A stretch of DNA of 28,532 bases from assembly GCA_937890135.1 (NCBI GenBank), contig CALBYC010000149.1, forward strand, positions 1 to 28,532. The letters are read 5' to 3'. A program made the translations under genes and the position numbers. Within the stretch, counting starts at the first letter, position 1. Each line of letters starts with the position of its first letter. The DNA is from an uncultured Parabacteroides sp. Lineage in GTDB: Bacteria > Bacteroidota > Bacteroidia > Bacteroidales > Tannerellaceae. The notes under the pieces are model-generated. The model searched no databases. It had not been told where the DNA came from and saw nothing but the letters and a program-made list of their open reading frames with translations. Shown here one piece after another: positions 23,044 through 28,532 of the stretch.

Positions 23044-24618
23044 ATGAACGATTTGAATGATAAGAAAGCATATGCGCAACGTGAAAAGGCTTATCTGAAT
23101 GGGGTGATGTTCCCTTTTATCCGAGTTGGAATGCAGAAAGTAAACTTGACCCCTACTGTACAGGTAGATGGGGAGAAAGTGATGACACCGAATTCTCCTG
23201 TTTACATATATGACACGAGCGGTCCGTTCAGCGACCCAAACATAAAAGTCGATCTGAAAAAGGGGCTTCCTCGCATGCGTGAGGCTTGGATAACGGGGCG
23301 AGGAGACGTGGAACAGTTGCCTGCCGTCTCATCGGAATATGGGCGAATGAGGCGTGACGATAAATCTTTGGACTATCTTCGCTTTGAGCATATTGAACTG
23401 CCATATAGGGCTATCCCCGGCAAATGCTGTACGCAGATGTATTATGCCAAACAGGGCATAATCACGCCTGAGATGGAATATGTGGCCATACGGGAAAACA
23501 TGAATTGTAAAGAACTTGGCATCGAAACCCACATTACTCCTGAATTTGTTCGTGACGAGATAGCGGCGGGTCGTGCTGTTTTGCCTGCAAATATTAATCA
23601 TCCGGAAAGTGAGCCGATGATTATCGGTAGCAAATTCTTGGTGAAAATCAATACCAACATCGGAAATTCTGCCACTACGTCCTCTATTGAAGAGGAGGTG
23701 GACAAGGCTGTGTGGAGTTGCAAATGGGGAGGAGATACATTGATGGATCTTTCGACGGGTGCAAATATCCATGAAACACGGGAATGGATTGTCCGCAATT
23801 GCCCTGTCCCTGTTGGTACTGTGCCTATCTACCAGGCACTGGAAAAAGTAAATGGAAAAGTCGAGGACTTGACATGGGATATCTATAAGGATACGCTTAT
23901 CGAGCAATGTGAACAAGGCGTGGATTATTTTACTATACATGCAGGCATACGCCGCCACAATGTACATCTGGCAGACAAACGTCTCTGTGGGATTGTCAGC
24001 CGTGGAGGTAGCATCATGAGCAAATGGTGTTTGGTTCATGACCGGGAGAGTTTCTTGTACGAGCATTTTGATGATATTTGTGATATTCTTGCACAATATG
24101 ATGTGGCCATATCTTTAGGCGACGGATTACGTCCAGGTTCTATTTACGATGCGAATGACGAGGCTCAGTTCGCCGAACTTGATACAATGGGCGAATTGGT
24201 TGTCAGGGCATGGGAAAAGAATGTTCAGGCATTTATTGAAGGGCCTGGCCATGTGCCATTGCATAAAATCAAAGAAAATATGGAACGCCAGATAGAAAAG
24301 TGCCATGCAGCGCCCTTCTATACGTTGGGACCGTTGGTTACGGACATTGCGCCAGGGTATGACCATATCACATCCGCAATCGGAGCTGCTCAGATAGGGT
24401 GGCTGGGAACTGCCATGTTATGTTATGTCACCCCTAAGGAGCATCTTGGTTTGCCAAACAAAGAGGATGTCCGTACAGGTGTGATTACATATAAAATTGC
24501 CGCGCATGCAGCGGATTTGGCAAAAGGGCATCCGGGGGCTATGGTCCGGGATAACGCATTGTCGAAAGCTCGTTATGAGTTCCGTTGGAGACCAATTCCA
24601 TTTGAGCTTGGACCCTGA
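23044..24618 (+). CDS. thiC: HMP-phosphate synthase ThiC, frameshifted near its C-terminus
   Basis: ThiC is a radical-SAM enzyme that rearranges AIR into hydroxymethylpyrimidine phosphate. The body is intact: MTPNSPVYIYDTSGP, PRMREAWI, NINHPESEPMIIG, GNSATTSSIEEE, HAGIRRHNV, SRGGSIMSKW and EGPGHVPLHKI are all family blocks. After KARYEFRW the frame turns into a short unrelated tail and stops at TGA 24616-24618, giving 524 residues. The normal continuation DQFHLSLDPDRS, with the cluster motif CTMCGPNFC, is encoded in the +1 frame from 24590. The likely original was TGG-AGA-GAC, with loss of 2 nt from the AGAGA stretch at 24589-24591. As written, the protein lacks its [4Fe-4S] ligands and should be inactive. 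A sequencing error is an equally serious possibility. Confidence 0.9.
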   Translation: MNDLNDKKAYAQREKAYLNGVMFPFIRVGMQKVNLTPTVQVDGEKVMTPNSPVYIYDTSGPFSDPNIKVDLKKGLPRMREAWITGRGDVEQLPAVSSEYGRMRRDDKSLDYLRFEHIELPYRAIPGKCCTQMYYAKQGIITPEMEYVAIRENMNCKELGIETHITPEFVRDEIAAGRAVLPANINHPESEPMIIGSKFLVKINTNIGNSATTSSIEEEVDKAVWSCKWGGDTLMDLSTGANIHETREWIVRNCPVPVGTVPIYQALEKVNGKVEDLTWDIYKDTLIEQCEQGVDYFTIHAGIRRHNVHLADKRLCGIVSRGGSIMSKWCLVHDRESFLYEHFDDICDILAQYDVAISLGDGLRPGSIYDANDEAQFAELDTMGELVVRAWEKNVQAFIEGPGHVPLHKIKENMERQIEKCHAAPFYTLGPLVTDIAPGYDHITSAIGAAQIGWLGTAMLCYVTPKEHLGLPNKEDVRTGVITYKIAAHAADLAKGHPGAMVRDNALSKARYEFRWRPIPFELGP

Positions 24619-24736
24619 CCGTTCGCTTGAATATTTCCAAGAAGGTCGGCATACGGATGGAGAGTATTGTACGATGTGCGGTCCGAATTTTTGTGCCATG
24701 AAGCTTTCTCGTGATTTGGCTTCCCTTAAAAAGTAA
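24590..24736 (+). pseudogene. thiC: Out-of-frame C-terminal end of thiC with the Fe-S cysteine motif
   Basis: Reading from GAC 24590 gives DQFHLSLDPDRSLEYFQEG, then EYCTMCGPNFCAMKLSRDL and a TAA at 24734-24736. This is the ThiC C-terminus with CxxCxxxxC, which ligates the radical-SAM [4Fe-4S] cluster. It is in frame +1 relative to the rest of thiC and has no own start, so it is translated only if the frame is restored. Its conservation suggests a recent lesion or an error in the read. The thiH ATG follows 1 bp after the stop, as expected for an intact operon. Confidence 0.85.
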
Positions 24737-24737
24737 A

Positions 24738-25886
24738 ATGAACATGTTCTCAGAAGAATTAGAAAAAATTGATTGGGATGAAACAACGGCTGCCATCTAT
24801 GCCAAGACAGATGCTGATGTCCGTTGCGCTTTGTCCAAAACTCATTTAGACGTAAATGATTTCATGGCATTGATATCTCCGGCGGCTGAACCTTATTTGG
24901 AGGTTATGGCAAGGTTGAGCTATAAATATACGCGTGAACGTTTTGGAAATACGATGCAGATGTTTGTGCCTCTTTATTTGACCAATTCATGTACCAATTC
25001 CTGCGTGTATTGCGGCTTCCATGTCAGCAATCCAATGAAACGCACGATTCTGACGGAAGAGGAAATCGTAAATGAATATAAAGCAATAAAGAAATTGGCA
25101 CCTTTTGAAAACTTGCTTTTGGTTACGGGTGAGAACCCCGTGAAAGCAGGAGTGACGTATATCGCCCGGGCATTAGACTTGGCTCGTCCTTATTTTTCCA
25201 ATTTAAAGATAGAGGTTATGCCCCTTTCTGTGGATGAGTATGAAGAGTTGACGCATCATGGCATGAATGGGGTGATTTGTTTTCAAGAAACATACCACAA
25301 GGCCAATTATAATATTTATCACCCGAGAGGCATGAAGTCTAAATTTGAATGGCGCGTAAACGGCTTTGACCGAATGGGGCAAGCCGGTGTCCATTCCATC
25401 GGCATGGGTGTCTTGATAGGGCTGGAAAAGGAATGGCGTACTGACATCACGATGATGGCTCATCACTTGCGATATCTGCAAAAGCATTATTGGAGAACGA
25501 AATATAGTTTTAACTTCCCCCGCATGCGTCCTTCTGAAAATGGAGGTTTCCAGCCGAATGTAGTGATGACGGACCGAGAACTGGCCCAAGTCACTTTTGC
25601 GACTCGGATTTTTGACCATGATGTGGATATTTCTTACTCGACCCGTGAAAGCGAAGCCATTCGAGACCATATGGCCCTGTTAGGGGTGACGACCATGAGT
25701 GCGGAAAGCAAGACGGAGCCTGGCGGCTACTATTCTTACCCGCAAACGTTGGAACAGTTTCATGTCAGTGATGAGAGGACTGCTGTACAGGTGGACGCTG
25801 CACTGAAACGTATAGGGATTGAACCTGTATGGAAGGACTGGGATCAATCATTTGATGAAATATCGTGTAAACAAGCATGTCTATGA
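24738..25886 (+). CDS. thiH: 2-iminoacetate synthase ThiH
   Basis: ThiH is a radical-SAM lyase that cleaves tyrosine to dehydroglycine for the thiazole ring, the oxygen-sensitive alternative to ThiO. From ATG 24738 it has 382 residues. Cys85, Cys89 and Cys92 in NSCTNSCVYCGF form the CxxxCxxC cluster motif. LLVTGENP, IEVMPLSVDEYEEL and YHKANYNIYHPRG are standard ThiH phrases. The open frame reaches back to a GTG at 24711 inside the thiC tail, but ATG 24738, 1 bp after the proper thiC stop, fits better; ATG 24744 is also possible. It overlaps thiF by 10 bp. Confidence 0.94.
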   Translation: MNMFSEELEKIDWDETTAAIYAKTDADVRCALSKTHLDVNDFMALISPAAEPYLEVMARLSYKYTRERFGNTMQMFVPLYLTNSCTNSCVYCGFHVSNPMKRTILTEEEIVNEYKAIKKLAPFENLLLVTGENPVKAGVTYIARALDLARPYFSNLKIEVMPLSVDEYEELTHHGMNGVICFQETYHKANYNIYHPRGMKSKFEWRVNGFDRMGQAGVHSIGMGVLIGLEKEWRTDITMMAHHLRYLQKHYWRTKYSFNFPRMRPSENGGFQPNVVMTDRELAQVTFATRIFDHDVDISYSTRESEAIRDHMALLGVTTMSAESKTEPGGYYSYPQTLEQFHVSDERTAVQVDAALKRIGIEPVWKDWDQSFDEISCKQACL

Positions 25887-26575
25887 TAGAACGGTACAAT
25901 CGGCATATTATTTTGCCTGAAATAGGAGAGGAAGGGCAACGAAGGTTGTCTGAAGCGAAAGTTCTTCTTGTCGGAGTAGGTGGCTTGGGTTCGGCCGTAT
26001 CTTTGTATTTGACCGCTGCCGGCATAGGGCGGTTGGGATTAATAGACGATGATGTGGTCAGCGAGTCGAATTTGCAGAGGCAAGTATTGTATACGGAAGC
26101 TGAAATAGGATTGCCTAAAGTGGAATGTGCGGCAAAGCGGTTGCATGCGCTTAATCGTTATGTGCATATAGACGTTTATCCAATGCGGCTCACAGAGGAG
26201 AATGCGGCGGATTTGATGGCTCGGTATGATATTGTGGCGGATGGCTCTGACAATTTTGAGACTCGGCATTTGATAAGTAAAGTGTCATCAAAATTAGGGA
26301 AGCCGTATGTGTATGGGGCTATCCGTGAATTTGACGGACAGGTCTCTGTGTTTAATCTTCCCGGCGGGAAAAAATATCAGGACTTGTTTCCCGAAGAGGA
26401 GACTCATTCCATGCCCCGCCCGCCCAAAGGCGTTTTTGGTGTATTGCCCGGGATGGTAGGTTGTGCGGAGGCCACTGAAGTGATAAAGCTTATTACCCAC
26501 TGTGGCGAGAGCCTGAGCGGAAAGCTGTGGACGATAGATTTGTTGACGATGCAAAGTCATACGCTGCTTGTCTGA
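25877..26575 (+). CDS. thiF: ThiS adenylyltransferase ThiF (HesA/MoeB/ThiF family)
   Basis: An E1-like enzyme of 232 residues that adenylates the ThiS C-terminus. It begins IERYNRHIILPEIGEEGQ, then the ATP-binding loop VGVGGLGSAVS (about 32-42), DDDVVSESNLQRQVLY with the catalytic Arg region, and DGSDNFETRH. The paired CxxC zinc-site motifs found in many MoeB/ThiF proteins are not visible, so it is a zinc-less variant or a short form. ATG 25877 and ATG 25883 are both possible; the second forms an ATGA overlap with the thiH stop. Last gene of the operon, followed by a strong terminator. Confidence 0.9.
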   Translation: MSMIERYNRHIILPEIGEEGQRRLSEAKVLLVGVGGLGSAVSLYLTAAGIGRLGLIDDDVVSESNLQRQVLYTEAEIGLPKVECAAKRLHALNRYVHIDVYPMRLTEENAADLMARYDIVADGSDNFETRHLISKVSSKLGKPYVYGAIREFDGQVSVFNLPGGKKYQDLFPEEETHSMPRPPKGVFGVLPGMVGCAEATEVIKLITHCGESLSGKLWTIDLLTMQSHTLLV

Positions 26576-26600
26576 TTGGCTGTCTGCCTTACTTGCGACG

Positions 26601-26652
26601 AGCCTACCTCTCTTTCCCGCAAAAGAAAAGGAGGTAGGCTTTTGTTTTATTG
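26601..26652 (+). terminator. Rho-independent terminator of the thi operon
   Basis: AGCCTACCTC (26601-26610) is perfectly complementary to GAGGTAGGCT (26631-26640), with further pairing TTTC/GAAA inside. The stem is followed by TTTTGTTTTATTG. It lies 26 bp after the thiF stop. Confidence 0.9.
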
Positions 26653-26664
26653 CTTACCTCTGCT

Positions 26665-26695
26665 TTTGAAGTCTCATATATAATCCATAACTTTG
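26665..26695 (+). promoter_or_regulatory. Promoter of the DUF4491 gene
   Basis: TTTG at 26665-26668 and TAACTTTG at 26688-26695 are 19 bp apart, a full match to the Bacteroidetes -33/-7 promoter. The -7 box is 26 bp before the ATG at 26722. Confidence 0.75.
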
Positions 26696-26721
26696 CCATG
26701 TGAACACAAATATCAAGCAAT

Positions 26722-27021
26722 ATGAATTGGTACGGATTATTAATCGGAGTAATTACTTTCTTAGTCATAGGTCTTTTTCACCCTATTGTCATCAAAGCCG
26801 AATATTATTACGGGACAAAATGCTGGTGGGCTTTTTTGCTTTTCGGCATAATTGCTGTGGTGGCCTCTGTTTGCATTGAAAACATTATCGGCTCGACCGT
26901 ATGCGGTGTTTTCGCCTTTTCGTCATTTTGGTCCATCAAAGAAGTCTTTGAACAAGAAGAACGAGTTATGAAAGGATGGTTTCCAAAGAACCCGAAGAGA
27001 ACATATAAACAAAATAAATAA
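26722..27021 (+). CDS. DUF4491 family small membrane protein
   Basis: A 99-residue protein starting MNWYGLLIGVITFLVIGLFHP, followed by IKAEYYYGTKCWWAFLLFGI and a C-terminal FSSFWSIKEVFEQEERV. Three hydrophobic segments are visible at about 3-23, 32-50 and 54-74. The phrases GLFHPIVIKAEYYYG and FWSIKE-x-x-EQ-x-x-RV match the Bacteroidetes DUF4491 family of unknown function. The C-terminus is basic (PKNPKRTYKQNK) and probably cytoplasmic. It has its own promoter and is followed after 4 bp by the DUF4833 gene, with which it probably forms an operon. No function is known. Confidence 0.82.
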   Translation: MNWYGLLIGVITFLVIGLFHPIVIKAEYYYGTKCWWAFLLFGIIAVVASVCIENIIGSTVCGVFAFSSFWSIKEVFEQEERVMKGWFPKNPKRTYKQNK

Positions 27022-27025
27022 AGTC

Positions 27026-27577
27026 ATGGAAGTTCATTATCACATCCGGATAAAGTTCATAAACGCCATTCTTTTTCTATGGTTATTCGCACCTTGTCTT
27101 TCTTTGTCCGCACAGGAAGATGCCCAATCAACTAAAGCGACTCCTGAACGCCTTTTCCATATCGCAAGAAGTTTGAATAGAAATTTAGTCTGTTATGATG
27201 TCCGCCTGACAAACGGGAAGTTAGATAGCAAGGAACCGGTTAACGTATATTGGTTAAACCGGGAAGAGAATCCAGGCAAGACCAATGGCATCAGTTTTTT
27301 CCAAGAAAGGGCTTACGGCTATAAAGTCATTCAAAAAGGTTCAAAAGAAGAGGATAATTGTGTAATATCCCTTTACGCCTATCCGAAAAAGGAGCTGAAC
27401 ATTTGCAAGAGAAATGGAAAATATGTTTGTCTTGTCTCCATAGACAACAAACAATCCATACTCCAGTCGTTATATGTGAAAGCTAATCCCAATAATCCAT
27501 TAAAAGTCGAGTATGTCGAATTATTTGGGATAACGGCAGATTCTTCACAGCCAGTATCAGAAAGAGTGAGCAAATGA
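27026..27577 (+). CDS. Secreted DUF4833 family protein
   Basis: The 183-residue protein has a signal peptide ending about residue 29 (LFAPCLSLSAQ). The mature part reads LFHIARSLNRNLVCYDVRL, EPVNVYWLNRE, RAYGYKVIQKG and LKVEYVELFG, a pattern I recognise as the Bacteroidetes DUF4833 domain: a small beta-rich periplasmic protein of unknown function. No catalytic motif is evident. It lies 4 bp after the DUF4491 gene; its stop is followed by a terminator shared with the convergent SPOR lipoprotein. Confidence 0.75.
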   Translation: MEVHYHIRIKFINAILFLWLFAPCLSLSAQEDAQSTKATPERLFHIARSLNRNLVCYDVRLTNGKLDSKEPVNVYWLNREENPGKTNGISFFQERAYGYKVIQKGSKEEDNCVISLYAYPKKELNICKRNGKYVCLVSIDNKQSILQSLYVKANPNNPLKVEYVELFGITADSSQPVSERVSK

Positions 27578-27601
27578 AATCTTTACATTGTAAAAAAGAA
27601 A

Positions 27602-27637
27602 CCTGCCGAGGACAATCCCCGGCAGGCTTTCTTTTAG
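27602..27637. terminator. Bidirectional terminator between convergent genes
   Basis: CCTGCCG (27602-27608) pairs with CGGCAGG (27620-27626), with an internal GG/CC extension and a 5-nt loop. On the plus strand it is followed by CTTTCTTTT; on the minus strand by TTTCTTTTTT. It lies between the stops at 27577 and 27654 and serves both genes. Confidence 0.88.
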
Positions 27638-27653
27638 TAGCATACGGATTTCA

Positions 27654-28142
27654 TCAATAAGCCTTTTCCAAAATCCAAGCGTCCTGGAAGTTCGGTGCAT
27701 ACTTGGCCTTGATGGCGTCACGGCTCGCAGCGGCATCGGCTTTGTCATCAAAACTGGATACGATTACCCGTAACATGCCGCTTTCGTTTTCACCTAATAC
27801 CGCATGGTATCCTGCATTTTGCATTCTTTCCTTCAAGGAATAAGCGTTTGTCTTATTTTTGAAACTTCCTATTACTACGCTGAAACGTTTCAAACGGCTT
27901 GCGTCTTCTCCATCTGCCACATTGATGCGTTCAGAGCGAGTGGAAACGTTTGATGAAGTCCGAGGTTTTGAAACCGGAGCCACATCTTCTTCTGCGTAAG
28001 AATCATCATCGGAAACTGGAGCGGATGTTTCTTTGTCTTTTGCCTGTTCATATGCAGCTTTGTAAGCACTTTGTTTAGGCTTACATGAACCGAATGCCAC
28101 TAAAAAGCAAACGGTTGCTGCCATTAACCAAATCTTGTTCAT
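27654..28142 (-). CDS. SPOR domain lipoprotein
   Basis: The 162-residue protein has a lipoprotein signal ending FGSC (Cys20), an acidic, Ser-rich linker at about 40-80, and a C-terminal SPOR domain at about 86-162 (RFSVVIGSFKNKTNAYSLKERM and RVIVSSFDDKADAAASRDAI). SPOR domains bind peptidoglycan strands lacking stem peptides, as at division septa, so an outer- or inner-membrane-anchored protein acting at the septum or in cell-wall maintenance is likely. This is the second SPOR protein in the window; the one at 2694-3722 differs in having HU domains and a membrane helix. It is monocistronic, with a -7 box upstream and a bidirectional terminator downstream. Confidence 0.9.
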   Translation of the reverse strand: MNKIWLMAATVCFLVAFGSCKPKQSAYKAAYEQAKDKETSAPVSDDDSYAEEDVAPVSKPRTSSNVSTRSERINVADGEDASRLKRFSVVIGSFKNKTNAYSLKERMQNAGYHAVLGENESGMLRVIVSSFDDKADAAASRDAIKAKYAPNFQDAWILEKAY

Positions 28143-28186
28143 GTCTTTACTTTATATTTAAATACTGTATTAACTCTCCGATAATG

Positions 28187-28194
28187 CAAAGATA
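28187..28194 (-). promoter_or_regulatory. Candidate -7 box for the SPOR lipoprotein gene
   Basis: On the minus strand TATCTTTG matches TAnnTTTG exactly, 44 bp before the ATG at 28142. No good -33 box is visible. Confidence 0.5.
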
Positions 28195-28285
28195 TAAAAA
28201 CTCGCTCAACATTTGGATAGATTTTACAAGAATAATGCAAACCGCTTGAAATCAAATATAAAATCAGCCCGCAAGTGTGAAATCA

Positions 28286-28395
28286 GGACATTACATCCTT
28301 TTTGGGGAAAGGCTGCGACTGATTGCTGGAAAGGTTGCGAGCAAATGGGAAAATGGTAGGGACGTTTTGTCAAGAGGGTGGCATGCGTTGTGTCT
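28286..28395 (+). repeat. Degenerate 22-bp tandem repeat array near the window end
   Basis: Units start at 28286, 28308, 28330, 28352 and 28374. The clearest open AAAGGCTGCGACT (28308), AAAGGTTGCGAGC (28330) and AATGGTAGGGACG (28352). The join between the first two, ATCCTTTTTGGGGAAAGG, is nearly identical to ATCCTTTCTGGGGAAAGG at 19270-19287. No strong hairpin forms here, since the units are in direct rather than compensating order. The array sits upstream of the SPOR lipoprotein gene and its -7 box. The rest of 28143-28532 holds an 8-bp inverted repeat AAATGGCA/TGCCATTT (28434-28455) and a possible promoter at 28460-28492, but no supported gene. Confidence 0.65.
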
Positions 28396-28459
28396 GTGGG
28401 TGGAAATAAAAACGAGAGGATATTCACCGTCCGAAATGGCAGAATTATGCCATTTACGC

Positions 28460-28492
28460 ATTGCTTGCGGGAGGCATCTCTTTGTTCCTTTG
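28460..28492 (+). promoter_or_regulatory. Possible promoter for a gene beyond the window
   Basis: ATTG (28460-28463) and TTCCTTTG (28485-28492, one mismatch to TAnnTTTG) are 21 bp apart. The following bases contain ATG codons at 28507 and 28525 close to the window end, but no open frame can be judged. Weak evidence. Confidence 0.3.
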
Positions 28493-28532
28493 CAGCATTG
28501 GACGTAATGGTGACATGGGGAAGGATGGAAAA

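Noticed and set aside
23329..24096. 255-codon minus-strand open frame opposite thiC
   Set aside because: Shadow of thiC; no domain resemblance and poor composition. The same applies to the other long antisense frames, for example 2722-3246, 4254-4679, 5279-5767, 5997-6485 and 15150-15761.
24583..24600. Programmed +1 frameshift in thiC
   Set aside because: No known ThiC uses recoding and there is no slippery site or stimulatory structure that I can see; a 2-nt deletion or a sequence error is simpler.
24711..24737. GTG 24711 as the thiH start
   Set aside because: It lies within the conserved thiC C-terminal coding sequence; ATG 24738 directly after the thiC stop is better.
28277..28507. 76-codon plus-strand open frame
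   Set aside because: It runs through the 22-bp repeat array and an inverted repeat, has no family resemblance and no plausible start signal; probably non-coding.

Overview
The window looks like chromosome of a gut-type Bacteroidales bacterium (Bacteroides/Parabacteroides/Phocaeicola-like; genus not resolved). Evidence: several intergenic regions carry the Bacteroidetes promoter -7 box TAnnTTTG, some with a TTTG-like -33 box; Shine-Dalgarno sites are weak; and the gene content is typical of the group (GH20 and GH92 glycosidases, HU-CCDC81/SPOR protein, patatin-Omp85 protein, DUF4491 and DUF4833 proteins, thiSGCHF operon under a TPP riboswitch). No tRNA, rRNA, transposase, phage gene or CRISPR array was seen.

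Layout. 1-117: tail of a probable GH2 glycosidase. 413-652: small helicase-associated-domain protein. 647-3722 (minus): a two-gene unit, an HU-CCDC81/SPOR membrane protein followed by a PIF1-type helicase with C-terminal TPRs. 3807-8171 (plus): cobalamin lower-ligand and nucleotide-loop operon cbiB - S4 protein - cobU - cobT - cobS - cobC. 8314-13268: polyamine ABC transporter potA-potB-potC-potD plus a YihX-like HAD phosphatase. 13356-14708: MATE exporter. 14757-19200: secreted glycosidase pair GH20 and GH92. 19399-21705 (minus): patatin-like phospholipase with a C-terminal beta-barrel. 21814-26575: promoter, TPP riboswitch and thiS-thiG-thiC-thiH-thiF, closed by a clear terminator. 26722-27577: DUF4491 and DUF4833 genes, then a bidirectional terminator facing a SPOR lipoprotein (27654-28142, minus). 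28143-28532 has no convincing gene.

How the genes work together. The cob operon activates cobinamide, builds alpha-ribazole phosphate and joins them, so it serves late assembly or corrinoid salvage; the corrin-ring genes and a cobalamin riboswitch are not in the window. The thi operon makes the thiazole and HMP-pyrimidine halves of thiamine; the coupling enzyme ThiE is not here. GH20 and GH92 would remove GlcNAc/GalNAc and alpha-mannose from host or dietary glycans.

Two observations stand out. First, thiC carries a frameshift near 24589 that separates the enzyme body from its C-terminal Fe-S cysteine motif. Second, four intergenic regions (about 136-311, 8172-8259, 19216-19369, 28286-28395) contain a degenerate tandem repeat with an exact 22-bp period and core AAAGGTTGCGACC. 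Neighbouring units pair to form long hairpins. Three arrays start within 20 bp after the stop codon of a plus-strand gene. I do not recognise this family from named repeat classes.
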